Source: Elgaria multicarinata webbii (Eukaryota; Chordata; Lepidosauria; Squamata; Anguidae). From it: a stretch of 64,000 nucleotides of DNA. The translations under genes were made by a program, and so were the position numbers. Every line of letters begins with the position of its first letter. The first letter of the stretch is position 1. Of this stretch, positions 1 to 11,217 are shown piece by piece. The notes under the pieces are model-generated. The model saw only the letters and a program-made list of their open reading frames with translations, had not been told where the DNA came from and ran no database searches. Where the stretch lies: positions 21,667,501-21,731,500 of the forward strand of contig NC_086172.1 in the NCBI RefSeq assembly GCF_023053635.1, read 5' to 3'.

Positions 1-175
1 GATCTGGAACCTACTGGTAGATCTTAGCTAATTTGCAGTAGATTGGCAAGGATTTCTGACTCCCAATTAACAACATTTAAAACAGAATTACCTCCCCCCT
101 CCCCATATAATGGTGTGTGCATGCCATTCAGTTTTGATCCTCAAAACTCCTGGGCTCCACATTCTTGAATTCCAA

Positions 176-657
176 GGGCATGTCTAGACGAGTCCTTATC
201 CCAGGGATCGCCCCAGGATCATCCCTGTGCGTTCACACGATGCACAGGGGATCCCGGGGGCAGGGAGGGGTGATCCCTCCATTTCCCCAGGATAACCAGG
301 ACAGCTTTAATCCCGACTTTTCCCGTGGTCTCGGGATCGCCCCAAGACCGCGGGACGTGTGGGCGGCCGTCCCGGTTTCGTCCCGGCTGCTTGCAAGTAA
401 ATGCGAGGAGCCGGGAACTAGGCACAGAGCTCTTCAGGTGCTCCATGTCCATCAGGGGTGGAGAGGGTTTTCTTTTTAAAAAACCTTACATTTGTGCTGG
501 AGCGCCGGTGTGCTCCAGGTCCTTTCCTTTTTTAAAAAAATGGCGGGCACGACGTCCTCCTTCCTCCCGGGGCGTCGCGTGTGGACTGAGGGGGAGGACC
601 TCATGAGCAGTGTATCATGAGATCCTCCCCCACCCCTCCCCTGGTGTAGACATGCCC
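176..657. mobile_element. Inverted-repeat DNA transposon, non-autonomous, 3-bp target duplication CAA
   Basis: The ends are GGGCATGTCTAGAC and its near complement GTGTAGACATGCCC, flanked on both sides by CAA (173-175 and 658-660). The interior is GC-rich and carries the motif GATGCACAGGGGATCC, which recurs in the elements at 58413 and, in altered form, at 31732 and 33507. No transposase is encoded. Terminal GGGC and a 3-bp duplication resemble the PIF/Harbinger superfamily, but that assignment is an inference. Confidence 0.7.
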
Positions 658-2470
658 CAAGTGTACGTCTTTTGCACCAGGCTCGGGTTCGTGGATCTTT
701 TAGTTTTAGTAAATCAACAAAATAGTTCCTGAAGTCTGCCCACGCCTGTTCTAAAATATGGTGCACTTGACACACGCACATACCTGGAAGGCAGGAAGGG
801 GAAGAGAAAGAGAGATGGTGGGGGTGAAGGAGCCCCTATGGTAAGGGGTCCACAGGATGGGTACAGGTTAGAGAAAGTTATAGCGCCGGGTTCCCTCACA
901 GTAGCCATAAACCTAGCTAAAAGCATAAACATTGGCATGAAGTAAGAGAGGCCATGGGGCTCAAAAAGATATGGGATGTGTCCAAAGTGCTGGGTGAGGG
1001 GAAGAAGTCTCCAAACCTGAGCTTTCAAAAGTGGGGGTGGGGGAGACGGAGATATCTGGAAACCTTTTGTAAAGCAAGAATATAAATACACCCACACAGC
1101 TCAATAGTTTCACCTGAGAAACATCTCAGGGATTTAATACACACCTAAGCCTCTGCAGCACGGTAACTCCAGAAGGTCAGAGGACTTCATGATCAGAAGT
1201 GTTCATCACGGAGAACATTATCGGATGAAAACCCTAACTTGCTCTAAGTCGGCCACAAAGTCAATCAAGCCGAGTCTATTTTACGTGCCCCTTTCTGCAA
1301 TTACTGAACTAGAAGGGGCTCCATATATAACAATTAAATTCATACAAAAAGAAAGTCATCAATATAATTTCAATAATCAGTACATCACTCGATCTGGAAT
1401 AACTCACTAAACTAACCACACAATAATGACAACTCTAAAAAAAAAAGTCATAACTCATTTACAGTAACTACAGAGGAGAAGAGTTTGCGTGCTTTATCAA
1501 AGTTTCTTAATATTGCTGGCCCAGGTCCCCAAAATTTGCTAATCTCACTAGCATCCCTGTTCAAAGGGGTGTTTTTTCTATATATATTTTGATTGCATCA
1601 AATCTCTTACCAATTGTATCGCTCGCCATTGGACATGCATTTTATTTCGCTCCCTCTTGTATAAGAGAAACAAACATGGCTCCTTTGTACGTACTGCTTT
1701 ATATATCACTGATGTCAGCAGGAACGCCGGCAGCTCTGACAAGAAGCAGGGAAGTTAACTGTTGCTGTGCAACCCGCCAGGCCCCCAGCTTCGCAGGGAT
1801 GAGAAACAGAGTTTGCCTTTGTAAGCTGAGGAGGACCTCTGTGCCACATTCCGTGACCTTCCGTGACCAGGAAGGCTCGAATGGCTGGCTGCATAATTCA
1901 TTTCCTAAATGCTGTGATTTAAATGAGCGTTGTTGTTGTTTTATCAGGTATTAAAATCCCTACACTTTGCCACACCACCCCGTACAGCCTGAAGTTTGTG
2001 GGAAACGCCAAACACTTTCCAGTTTTCAGCTGTATTGACAGAACAAACATTCAGGCCAGATTTCAAGGGAGGCATTATGTGCCATCTTGGAGTGCTTGTA
2101 GGAAACGGTAAGCAAGCTGTACTCGCACGTATTATTTACTTTGTTACAGGTATTTTAATACCACCCTTCAACCATATATTCCCAAGTTAGTTCATCCCCA
2201 CCCACCCCAAGAAACGATATGCAATTAAAGTCTAAATTCAAATGAAATATAATAAACTAAAACGCTGCATAAAGCAGTGGGATTAAAATAGTATCTTAAT
2301 AGCCTCGGAAAATAAAAAGGACTTCTTAGCCTGGCAGAGTAGGCACCAGGCAAACCCATCTGGGGAGAACGTCCCACAACTGCAGTACCATCACCAAGGC
2401 AGACTGACTTCAGGTGATAGGGTCGCCCCCAAGAGTCATCCCACTGAAGAGTTTTCTGGGATAGGCAACC

Positions 2471-2581
2471 CAGGGCCCTCCAGACGTTTTGGATTACAGC
2501 TCCCATGGTCCCTGACCATTGACCATGCTGGCAGGAGCTAATGGAAGTTGCATTGGGAGAGCATTAGGTTGGCAACCCCTG
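2471..2581. mobile_element. hAT-like miniature element remnant
   Basis: A short block starting CAGGGCCCTCCAGACG and ending GGTTGGCAACCCCTG. It has the 'lightly palindromic, unique-looking' texture of old hAT miniature elements, and related blocks occur at 3365, 31545, 38960, 40630 and 44805. I see no clean 8-bp target duplication. Confidence 0.4.
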
Positions 2582-2717
2582 CGTTCAGGCAGACAGGTGC
2601 ATATGGAGAAACGCAATCGAAGTGGAGCCCAATTTTCCATGTGTAATAAGCAAAAGTGTGTATTTTATTATTTATTTATTTATAAATAAATAATCTATAA
2701 ATCATGCCAGACTGCAG

Positions 2718-2972
2718 GACATGAAATAATGGGCTCAAGTTACAGGAAGTCAGATTCTGGCTGGACATGAGGAAAAACTTCCTGACTGTTAGAGCAGTAT
2801 GACAATGGAACCAGTTACCCCTGGAGGTTGTGGGCTCTCCCACACTAGAGGCATTCAAGAGGCAGCTGGACAACCACCTGTCAGGGATGCTTTAGGGTGG
2901 ATTCCTGCATTGAGCAGGGGGTTGGACTCGATGGCCTTGTAGGCCCCTTCCAACTCTACTGTTCTATGATTA
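2718..2972 (+). mobile_element. CR1 LINE 3' end
   Basis: This is the 3' terminal segment of a chicken-repeat-1 type LINE, with the end of the ORF2 frame (peptide EVVGSPTLEAFKRQLDNHL-like) and the typical terminal block around TTGGACTCGATGGCC and CCCCTTCCAACTC, followed by the octamer-like tail TTCTATGATT. Nine related copies occur in the window. It is 5'-truncated, as is usual for CR1. Confidence 0.85.
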
Positions 2973-2975
2973 TAT

Positions 2976-3215
2976 TATTTATTATTGCATTCATATCCTG
3001 CCTTTTTTCCTCCAAGGAACCCAAGGTGGCGTACATAATCCTCCTCCGCCTCTCCATTTTATCCTCACAACAACAACCCTGTCAGGTAGGTTGGGCTGAG
3101 AGTCTGAGACTGGCCCTAAGCCATCCAGTGGGTTTCCATGACTGAGTGGGGACTAGGACCCGGATCTCCCAACTCCCAGTCCGACACTTTAGCCACTACG
3201 CCACACTGGCTCTAT
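2976..3215 (-). mobile_element. tRNA-derived SINE, full-length type
   Basis: Read on the minus strand it starts AGAGCCAGTGTGGCGTAGTG (A-box region). It continues through a B-box-like segment near the phrase for 'GGTCCTAGTCCCC', then CAGGGTTGTTGTTGTGAGGA, and ends in GGCAGGATATGAATGC plus an A/T-rich tail. The same element occurs on both strands at eight other places here. It abuts the CR1 tail at 2972. Confidence 0.8.
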
Positions 3216-3364
3216 ATTTTGCTATATGCATGTATACATGACAAAGTAGACTTATACACGTGCATCATACAAAATTGTACACATGCAGTTGTCCTTCACA
3301 GAAGCAATATTGCAGCTCACAATCTTTTTAAGCTCAACTCGATCAGCTTTTCTTCATACTTTAA

Positions 3365-3472
3365 ATGTTCCAGATGTTTTGGATTACAATGCACAAAGTT
3401 CCTGATTATTAGCCTTGTTGGCTGGGGCTAATGGAAGCTGAAGTCCAAAACATCTGGAAGCACCAGGTTGAT
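3365..3472. mobile_element. hAT-like miniature element remnant
   Basis: Inverted halves around CCAGATGTTTTGGATTAC and GTCCAAAACATCTGG. It is the same family as the ends of the 24213-24638 element. It is non-coding and the ends are not sharply defined. Confidence 0.5.
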
Positions 3473-4131
3473 CTAAATCATTTGACACTGTGCTTTGCAT
3501 CCTTCCTTGTTTGTCTCCTCCAGACGTAGCACATGGAAAAACTTTAAATTTCAAAGTGACAGTAAACCCACAAATAAGATTAAGGGGCTAATTTTAAGCA
3601 GAAGCTATGTTTTTCAACAATAACGAGGAAGATGGTACTTTTATTTCCTATACTTTAAGCACTATAATTTCTTCCAATGAAAGTCATTTGGTCACCTGTC
3701 ATACAAACGGTAAAATGCCCGTTTATCTTCTTTTGCTTTTCAGATCACAGAAGCAGAGAGAGAGAGACGGAAAAGGGTGAGCACTTCTTTGCCTGCAATG
3801 CTTTTGATTACCCATACAGTAAGGAAGATCTCACCAGAAGGAACTGCAGCTGCTGGCGCTTCCCATTCCAACCTTCCTTTTGCATACAGCAGCTAATATT
3901 TGTGAAGGAATAACAATCCAGTTCCTATTTAAAATGCTACCTCTGCAGTTGTGTTGTATGCCCAGGTTCTCAATGTCAAGAAGTTTGGGAGAAAACGGGA
4001 GGAGGGGGGCGGGGAGCTCACTGCATGATTGCAATTTGTCATTTTTCATTATGAACTCACTCAGCACTAAGGAATGTGTGCGATGTCCAAAACCAACAGT
4101 GCAAAGGCATGAAGCCCAGTGTCCCCAAAAC

Positions 4132-5075
4132 CAGGTCTGTGGAGTCGGAGTTGGAAGCAATTCTTGGGTTACCGGAGTCGGTAAAAATGTACCGAATCCG
4201 ACTCCTAATAAATTTAAATTGTATATAGAGTTGCGATATGTCCCTGAAAACCAAGATTGTCCTGGATTCCAACCTATTCAAAACTGACTATAGAAGAAGC
4301 CATCCTAGTTTATCCAGTGGTTATTAGTGATGCAGCTAGAACTGTAACAGCAATGCCACCCACCCAAGTCAGTGTTGAAAGGCTGTTTTCGACACTGAAA
4401 ATAGTCAAATCAGATTTAAGGGCTTCTATGAGGGAGGATTTGGCAGAAGCAATTCTGTTTCTAAGAGCAATATGTTAGTCTTCAATTTTCTACAATATAA
4501 TGTTTATTTCATTAAATGTATACTCACTTGAATTTTATAGTCAAACGATACTTTAATCTCGAAAAAGGTTTATGTTACTTATGTACCTAACTGAGTTCAT
4601 TTCTTTTAAAATGGTCATTTGTTAAGTTGTTTTAGGTGTTCAATTGTTTTTTTACTTTTTTGTAATTTTGACTTTGATATCAAAGTATATACTTTAGATT
4701 TTTGAACTAGTAGAGAAAGTTGTTCCTGATTTTCTTTTATAGTTCCATATCCTATTAATTTATACTCTACAGTCTTTTGATAAACCGCCCAGAGAGAACT
4801 TCGGCTATGGGGCGATATAAATGCAATTAAATAAATAAATAAAAATATAACCTCATTGTTTTCATTTTTGGACTTCTTTAATAAATAATAAAAAAAACCC
4901 AGAACGTCTTAGCTATAGCCTTCAGACCCAGGCTTTAACAGGTTAGGGTTCTAAAAAGTTGCGTGATTGAAGTCGATGTAGGAAATATATAGGAAATTTA
5001 TAATTAAAGGAGTCGGAGTCGGAGGTGCCATGAATAAAGGAGTCGGAGGTTTTATGTGCCAACTCCACAGCCCTG
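4132..5075 (+). mobile_element. hAT transposon, deleted copy with transposase C-terminal remnant
   Basis: The terminal repeats are CAGGTCTGTGGAGTCGG and CCAACTCCACAGCCCTG. They are flanked by a perfect 8-bp target duplication CCCAAAAC (4124-4131 and 5076-5083), the hallmark of hAT elements. A frame ending at 4478 encodes the hAT dimerisation region (VSVERLFSTLKIVKSDLR, then EDLAEAILFLRA). The rest of the transposase is absent, so the copy is non-autonomous. GGAGTCGGAGTCGGAG subterminal repeats are visible near the right end. A short L2-like LINE tail (about 4770-4850) lies inside it. Confidence 0.9.
4770..4852 (+). mobile_element. L2-like LINE 3' tail nested in the hAT element
   Basis: The block AAACCGCCCAGAGAGAACTT followed by a GGCGATATAAATGC segment and an AAATAAATAAATAAA tail is the terminal block of the L2-like LINEs seen at 5455, 19355 and 19886. 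Confidence 0.65.
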
Positions 5076-5124
5076 CCCAAAACCGTTATGTAATCTCTCA
5101 CAAACCTGCTAAAATCAAGACGTG

Positions 5125-5455
5125 CCTGTCCTGCAATGCCCCCAACCACCACACAAATTATGGAACGATCTCCCCGATGAGGCTCGCCTGGTGCCACCAT
5201 TGTTATCTTTTCGGCGCCAGGTCAAGATTTTTCTCTCCTCCCAGGCATTTAACTTCATATGCTGAGTTTTTTAACTGACCCCAGAACAGTTGTTTTAAAC
5301 GGATATTGTCTGTTTTTGTTAGTTTTTTATGATTTTGATGGTTTTAAATTTTGTATATTTCTTTTTAATGTTCACTGGTTTTGACTATTGTAAACCGCCC
5401 AGAGAGCTTCAGCTGTGGGGCGGTATATAAATGTAATAAAATAAATAAATAAATA
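5125..5455 (+). mobile_element. L2-like LINE 3' fragment
   Basis: It begins in the last part of the ORF2 frame (ATGGAACGATCTCCCCGATG, matching the minus-strand copy near 53670). It then runs through the 3' UTR and ends GGGGCGGTATATAAATG with an AAATAAATAAAT tail. Confidence 0.75.
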
Positions 5456-5569
5456 ATAACAACAACAAACAGGAGATTTAGTATTAAACGGCATGGGCAC
5501 TGTCACTCTTGCTTGGAAGATTTCAAGTCTCACCTGGCCACAGAAGCAGGCATATTACAAAGAACTCCG

Positions 5570-5645
5570 AACATTTTCACGACTACAGAGAGCGTCAGTT
5601 CTCTGTAGGGCGGTAGAGAAATGTAATAAACAAATAAAATAAAAA
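5570..5645 (+). mobile_element. Degenerate L2-like tail
   Basis: A short segment ending GGGCGGTAGAGAAATG then AATAAACAAATAAAATAAAA. It resembles the end of the neighbouring L2 copy. Confidence 0.4.
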
Positions 5646-5772
5646 TAGTCTTTTCCCCCTTTCTAATATTTTTTTTTATATGATGAGTAACAACAAACGG
5701 ACACAAAACCAATCAAATTGGGCAATTTCAAAGTTGGAATGATCTTTTAGGGGACCATCACAGAAAACATCT

Positions 5773-6013
5773 CCAGTGTGGCCGAGTGGCTAGAGTGTCG
5801 GACAGGGAGTTGGGAGATCCGGGTTCTAGTCCCCACTCGGCCATGGAAACCCACTGGGTGACTTTGGGCCTGTCAAAGACTCCCAGCCCAACCCACCTCA
5901 CAGGGTTGATGTTGTGAAGATAAAATTGAGAGGAGGAGAATTATGTACGTTGCCTTGGGTTCTTTGGAGGAAAAAAGGCAGGATACAAATGTAATAAATA
6001 AATAAATAAAATG
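5773..6013 (+). mobile_element. tRNA-derived SINE
   Basis: Plus-strand copy with an A-box region (GTGTGGCCGAGTGGCTAGAG), a B-box-like GGTTCTAGTCCCC and the family 3' end GGCAGGATACAAATG. It ends in an ATAAATAAATAAATAAA tail. Essentially full length. Confidence 0.85.
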
Positions 6014-6141
6014 TGGTCACTATCTCTATATATACTCCTACTAAAGATGCAATTCATGTAGTCCTGCAGCTGTTGCTGAACAGGGAAACGCAATTCTATC
6101 TCTAGGCCATACTAGTTCATGCTTCAGGTTGGGGCTCACAT

Positions 6142-6348
6142 AGAACCATAGAATCATAGAATAGCAGAGTTGGAAGGGGCCTACAACGCCATCGAGTCCA
6201 ACCCCCTGCTCAATGCAGGAATCCCCCCTAAAGCATCCCTGACAGATGGTTATCCAGCTGCCTCTTGAAGGCCTCTGGTGTGGGAGAGCCCACAACCTCC
6301 CTAGGTAACCGATTCCATTGTCGTACTGCTCTAACAGTCAACTGCTCT
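6142..6348 (-). mobile_element. CR1 LINE 3' end
   Basis: Reverse-oriented CR1 terminus. The tail ATAGAATCATAGAATAG sits at the left, followed by the GGCCATCGAGTCCAACCCCC block family (here with a C for G) and the last ORF2 codons. 5'-truncated. Confidence 0.85.
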
Positions 6349-6474
6349 AACATGACCGGGTGCTCCTTTATTAAAAGTAACCAATTCCCTGCTCACTGAA
6401 AACTAGTCCATCAGGGAGCAGAAAGAGTTCTAAGCCAACCTTCTCCCAACTTGCCTGTTTTCTCTGTTTAAAGG

Positions 6475-6600
6475 AATATTATTATTATTATTATTATTTA
6501 TTTATAATTTATTTATATAGCACCATCAATGTACATGGTGCTGTACAGAGTAAAACAGTAAATAGCAAGACCCTGCCGCATAGGCTTACATTCTAATAAA
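6475..6600 (-). repeat. LINE-like tail with (ATT)n/(TTTA)n
   Basis: A simple ATT repeat (about 6478-6500) runs into TATATAGCACCATCAATGTA and ATGGTGCTGTACAGAG. This looks like the reversed 3' end of an interspersed repeat whose family I do not recognise. Confidence 0.4.
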
Positions 6601-6991
6601 GTCATAGTAAATGTGGGGGCCCACCTACAGACCAAAGTTGCACAGTGCAAATCTTCCTCACAGGCTAGGCTGTGTAAGTACCTCCACAAAACTGTTTGTG
6701 CTGCAACACAAGGTGTGTGAACATTACACACACACACCATCTCTTAAGGGATCTGAGAAGACTGACCAGATCTGGCTGTTTGGAGACAGGCCAGAGGAAA
6801 CCCATGCTTAGTACAGCTAGAAAGAACGACATTACAGACTGTTGCTTCAACTGCAGGGAGAGAACAAGTGAACTCAGTGGGTCGTAAGAACAAAATTCAT
6901 GTTAAAATTATGGGGTTAGAGGGGGAGAGAACACAGAAAGCCCACTCGTGGTTTCCCCATTTAACTTTCCTAAATCCTTTAAGAGAACATT

Positions 6992-7194
6992 TCATAGAAT
7001 CATAGAATAGCAGAGTTGGAAGGGGCCTACAAGGCCATCGAGTCCAACCCCCTACTCAGTGCAGGAATCCACCCTAAAGCATACCTGACAGGTGGTTGTC
7101 CAGCTGCCTCTTGAAGGCCTCTAGTGTGGGAGAGCCCACAACCTCTCTAGGTCACTGGTTCCATTGTCGTACTGGTCTAACAGTCAGGAAGTTT
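6992..7194 (-). mobile_element. CR1 LINE 3' end, left half, split by the copia element
   Basis: Reverse-oriented CR1 terminus with tail ATCATAGAATAGCAGAG. It stops at 7194 where the copia element begins and resumes at 11218, so the CR1 copy was the target of that insertion. Confidence 0.88.
7190..7194. repeat. Target-site duplication AGTTT, left copy
   Basis: These five bases are repeated exactly at 11218-11222 on the far side of the copia element. Confidence 0.9.
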
Positions 7195-7670
7195 TATCGG
7201 GGTAATTGCTTACCCAAAAAATATAGCAGAGTGCGAAATAGCAGCAGCGTAGAGTCTGGAAATGGTTTCAGCTTGAATTTAGGAACAAAAAGAAGCACTC
7301 ACGGTCTTTGGTCAGTAAGAAGCTTTACTGACACTAAATAAATTACTTACAGAATAAATGGTCATATATACAGTCCTTTCACAGTACAGCAACAACGTAG
7401 CAGTATAACATCAGCAGTAAGTTCCAGCAGTAAGTTCCAGCAGTAAGTTCCAGCAGTAAGTAGCCATACAACATGGACTTCTTAAATACACTTTTCTCCT
7501 TGGCCCAATTAACCAATAGTCTCTTCATCTTGTACATCTCGTACCGCACGTAGGCCAGGGAAGAATCTGCTTCATACTGGACTTCTCCTGGCAGAGACAA
7601 TCTGGCCAAGGACATCTTTTTAACTCTTTAGAGTCCTTTTCCTTCTGTGGTTAAAAACCTAACCACAACA
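7195..7670 (-). repeat. Copia 3' LTR (left in this window)
   Basis: 476 bp, from TATCGGGGTAATTGC to CCTAACCACAACA as written on the plus strand. In element orientation it therefore runs TGTTGTGG to CCCCGATA. It contains a short internal tandem of the unit CAGTAAGTTC (about 7410-7460). It matches the right LTR wherever I compared them. Confidence 0.92.
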
Positions 7671-7682
7671 CCCTTTCATTTT
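7671..7682 (-). other. Polypurine tract next to the copia 3' LTR
   Basis: On the minus strand the bases directly before the LTR read AAATGAAAGGG. This is the purine-rich stretch expected as the plus-strand primer of an LTR element. Confidence 0.6.
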
Positions 7683-7940
7683 TAACTACAGAAAAAATAC
7701 AATTTACATTTCATTACATTTCACCTGTAAGAAATCAACTTTACATGTTTACAACAATCCCAACATTGTGTACATTTCTCTGTGTGTTACATTTCCCAGA
7801 GACTTATTTATATGTAAGCTTTTCTTTTCTTCTTCTTCCAAGCACTGTTGAAAAACTTTGTGCTTTGGGGCGTTGAACTACTTTGCAATCTTCCAACTTG
7901 CAAACTTTCAGCAATTTTAAAACTTTCTGCTTCTGGCTTT

Positions 7941-10703
7941 TTAGGTAATTTCCTTTGGAAACTTTTCTACCTCTACACCAAGGTAACACCTAACTTTCCC
8001 CAGAGACTTCAGTTTCAACCCTTCCTGCAGCTTTGGGCTGAGTTTTCTTGAATGTGGTCTTGGGAACTCCCTGCCACCAGTAGACGAACCACTAGCTCCA
8101 CAATCATGTACTCTTTTGCTTGCCCCTTTGCATACAGACACGTGTGTTTGAAAACACCCCCTTTCAGTTTTCGCTGCCTGAAAACACTTTTCTTGCTCTT
8201 GTTCAGACAATTTCAACACACCATTGTAACTCTCAGGTTCAGACTTCACACAACAAACACTGAATTCATCTGAATACTTTAAAGGTGGAATTCCTTTGTT
8301 TTTTCTTTGTGAACGACGAGGTACACTGGCAATTTCTTCCTCCCTTTCATTTCCCTCCTCCCTTCCACTTTTGGGAGTGGAAACACTCTTCTCAGAGATG
8401 TGAGGGCTCTGAGAAGTTAACCCCTGAGTTACTGTTTTCTCCTGGTTGTTCACAGTTTCTAACAGAACTTGGGAACCTTGAATCCTGTCCCAACCTGCCT
8501 CCTGAAAAGTAGCAGACCTAGAAACAACCACCTTCCCATGACTTAGGGAAAATCGCCAAGATTTGGATTGCATGCCAGAATAACCCACAAAACGTAATTT
8601 CACAGACTTGGTTTCACCTTTAGACCTTTTGGACTTTGGGATATGCACGTATGCCCAAGACCCCCATGTTCTCAAGTGAGACAAATCTGGCTTTGAACCA
8701 AAAAGTAAACAGTAAGGCGAACTGCCTGTAACCCTGCTCCAGGTTCTATTACACAGATAGTTTGCGGTTAAAAATGCTTCTCCCCACAAATCTTGCTCAG
8801 CGTTTGCATCAGCCATTAGAGAATCTTTCTTCATTTGAAGTACTCCAATTCTTCTCTCAATTGACCCATTTTGAAAAGGAGTTTGGGGATCTATTAACCT
8901 GTGTGTGATTCCTGTTTTCCTAAACCACTCACAGAACCTTCCAGAAACAAACTCACCCCCACGGTCCGACTGCACAGAAATAATGGGCTTGTTAAAGAAC
9001 TTTTCCGCCCAAGTTTTCCAATCCCTAAAAGTTTCAAAAGCTTCTGATTTTCGCTTCAGTAAATAACACCAACTAAAGCGTGTGTAATCATCCAGAATTA
9101 CAAGCACGTAACTGGATCCCCCTTGTGTAGGCGTGAATGGCCCTACCAAGTCAATAAACACCAGTTCAAAAGGCTTTTGTGACACCCTGTCACTTTTCCT
9201 GCAGATGTTCTGCACCCGGGATTTGGTCTGATGACAGATTGAACAATCCAAGAAATTTTTACAGTTTCGCAAGCTTAACCCTGTACACACTTGAGGCATG
9301 TGACTTAACACTTTAAAACTTGCATGACCTAAACGCCTGTGCAACTCATGAACACAATTTTTATGGTCTGGCACGTTACCAGTTTGTGCCACCCTTTCTT
9401 TACCTGCACCCATGTAAAACAGTCCATTTTTAACATGTCCCAGTGCCACATTTTGTCCATCCTTAATCACTTGGCACTCATCCTTCTGAAACGTAACAAC
9501 GTATCCTTCAGACGTTAGAGCACTAACAGAAAGGAGACAAAAATCTAAATCTGGAACATACAGAACCTGTTCACACTCCTTTTGCAGACATGGAACGTAG
9601 CAACAGCCAATTCCTTCCACCCTCGACGTTCGTCCATCTGCAAGCGTGATTGACTTCACCTTGCTTGGTTCCAACTTCCGAAACGCCTCTGGATTATTAG
9701 AAATTGTTCTGGACGACGCAGAATCAATCAGCCAAACCTCTTGGGCCTCGTTACACCTCACTGTGGCTGAAACAAATGCATTCGAGCATTCCTTCTCCTC
9801 TCCAGCCTGTGTAACTCCCTTCTTCCTCTTTTTACAGAAGCGTTTGATATGACCCGGCTGTTTGCAAAAATAACACTTTCTTATTGCAACTGCGGTTCTC
9901 TCCACATTGTTGTCTTGGAAACACTTATCTCTCTGCATTCTTTCTCCGCTGCCAAGGGCTGACTGCTTAACCCTTTCCTGGCAGTTTTCCTCCTTCCTGG
10001 AAAGACGCCGTTTCTCTTCTTGGAGCAAACGACCCGTCAAATAATGAAGAGTGAGTTCATCAGTCTTCATACTTTCCAGACTGGTTGTCAGAACGTCCCA
10101 GCTTTGAGGCAACGACCCCAAAATCAGGTAGCACTTATGCTCTTCCGTAAAAACGATTCCGACCTCCTGCAACTGGACAAATAGAGATCTCACCTGTTGG
10201 AGATGATTTGCCAAACTTCCAGCCTCCTCCAACTTTAACCGATACAGCTCTCTGGTGAGGCTCAGCCGTGTGCTTGCCGACGCACGCACATAAATCTGTC
10301 TCAGCGCATTCCAGCTGTCTCTTGCCGTCTCATCTCTGTTGATATGGACAATTTGCGAGTCCTCCATACTCAAGACAATGTTTGCTTTGGCCCTTTCATT
10401 CTGCTCTTCCCACACTTGTGCTTCTTGAGCAGTCTGACCAACCGGCCTCGGGACACTCACGACGTTCCAACATCTGTCCCGCTTCAAAAACATTTCCATC
10501 TTGAATGACCACGTTAAGTAGTTTCTCTCATTCAGCCGTTCCACCGGAATACTGGATGCCATCTGAACCTGGGCCATCCTCACCGGCTGGGCTGGAGCGC
10601 GACTCACACTGGATACAGACCCGTCTGAGCTCGATGAACTGCCTGAGCTCGACTCCGTCTTTCCCTCCAGCGTTCCTTTGCTCTCAAGCTTTCCAGCAAC
10701 CAA
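7941..10703 (-). pseudogene. Copia gag-pol reading frame (fossil, incomplete)
   Basis: The frame spans about 920 codons. Near residues 55-75 is the gag motif LNERNYLTWSFKMEMFL. Near 280 is a CX2CX4HX4C zinc knuckle (CYFCKQPGHIKRFC). Near 325 is the protease motif LIDSAS, followed by the GAG-pre-integrase segment (HRRLGHASF) with a CX2C pair. The integrase core then shows FIDLVGPF, SVQSDRGGEF and QNGSIERR, carrying the DDE-type acidic residues. These parts identify the family. The element is treated as a fossil and lacks a full set of pol domains. Vertebrate copia elements are uncommon, and squamates are among the groups known to carry them. Confidence 0.88.
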
Positions 10704-10725
10704 AAAATTATGCCTTCCAGACTTT

Positions 10726-10741
10726 CTCTGGGCCCATAACC
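10726..10741 (-). other. Copia primer-binding site, internal (anticodon-arm) initiator tRNA-Met type
   Basis: Directly inside the 5' LTR the minus strand reads GGTTATGGGCCCAGAG. Its complement CTGGGCCCATAACC is the anticodon stem-loop of vertebrate initiator tRNA-Met. Copia elements are known to prime from such an internal half of this tRNA and not from its 3' end. The match is 14 bases with no gap from the LTR. Confidence 0.85.
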
Positions 10742-11217
10742 TATCGGGGTAATTGCTTACCCAAAAAATATAGCAGAGTGCGAAATAGCAGCAGCGTAGA
10801 GTCTGGAAATGGTTTCAGCTTGAATTTAGGAACAAAAAGAAGCACTCACGGTCTTTGGTCAGTAAGAAGCTTTACTGACACTAAATAAATTACTTACAGA
10901 ATAAATGGTCATATATACAGTCCTTTCACAGTACAGCAACAACGTAGCAGTATAACATCAGCAGTAAGTTCCAGCAGTAAGTTCCAGCAGTAAGTTCCAG
11001 CAGTAAGTAGCCATACAACATGGACTTCTTAAATACACTTTTCTCCTTGGCCCAATTAACCAATAGTCTCTTCATCTTGTACATCTCGTACCGCACGTAG
11101 GCCAGGGAAGAATCTGCTTCATACTGGACTTCTCCTGGCAGAGACAATCTGGCCAAGGACATCTTTTTAACTCTTTAGAGTCCTTTTCCTTCTGTGGTTA
11201 AAAACCTAACCACAACA
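10742..11217 (-). repeat. Copia 5' LTR (right in this window)
   Basis: 476 bp, the same length and, by eye, the same sequence as 7195-7670. The promoter of the element would lie here, firing leftwards. Confidence 0.92.

Larger units (their letters stand above)
7195..11217 (-). mobile_element. Ty1/copia LTR retrotransposon, young, broken
   Basis: A minus-strand element 4,023 bp long, bounded by two 476-bp LTRs and a perfect 5-bp target duplication AGTTT. The visible parts, in element order, are the right LTR, a tRNA primer site, a gag-like region, a zinc knuckle, an aspartic protease, a GAG-pre-integrase segment and an integrase core, then a purine tract and the left LTR. The order protease then integrase is that of Ty1/copia, unlike the Ty3/gypsy order. 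The set of pol parts is not complete, so I call it broken, with at least one break. By eye the LTRs show no differences, which indicates a recent insertion. It sits inside a CR1 LINE. Confidence 0.92.

Noticed and set aside
3726-3780. Exon-like segment after a good acceptor (CTTTTGCTTTTCAG) with a GTGAGC donor
   Set aside because: It is on the plus strand within a minus-strand gene, and the encoded Arg/Glu run is a simple GAGA repeat with no family match.
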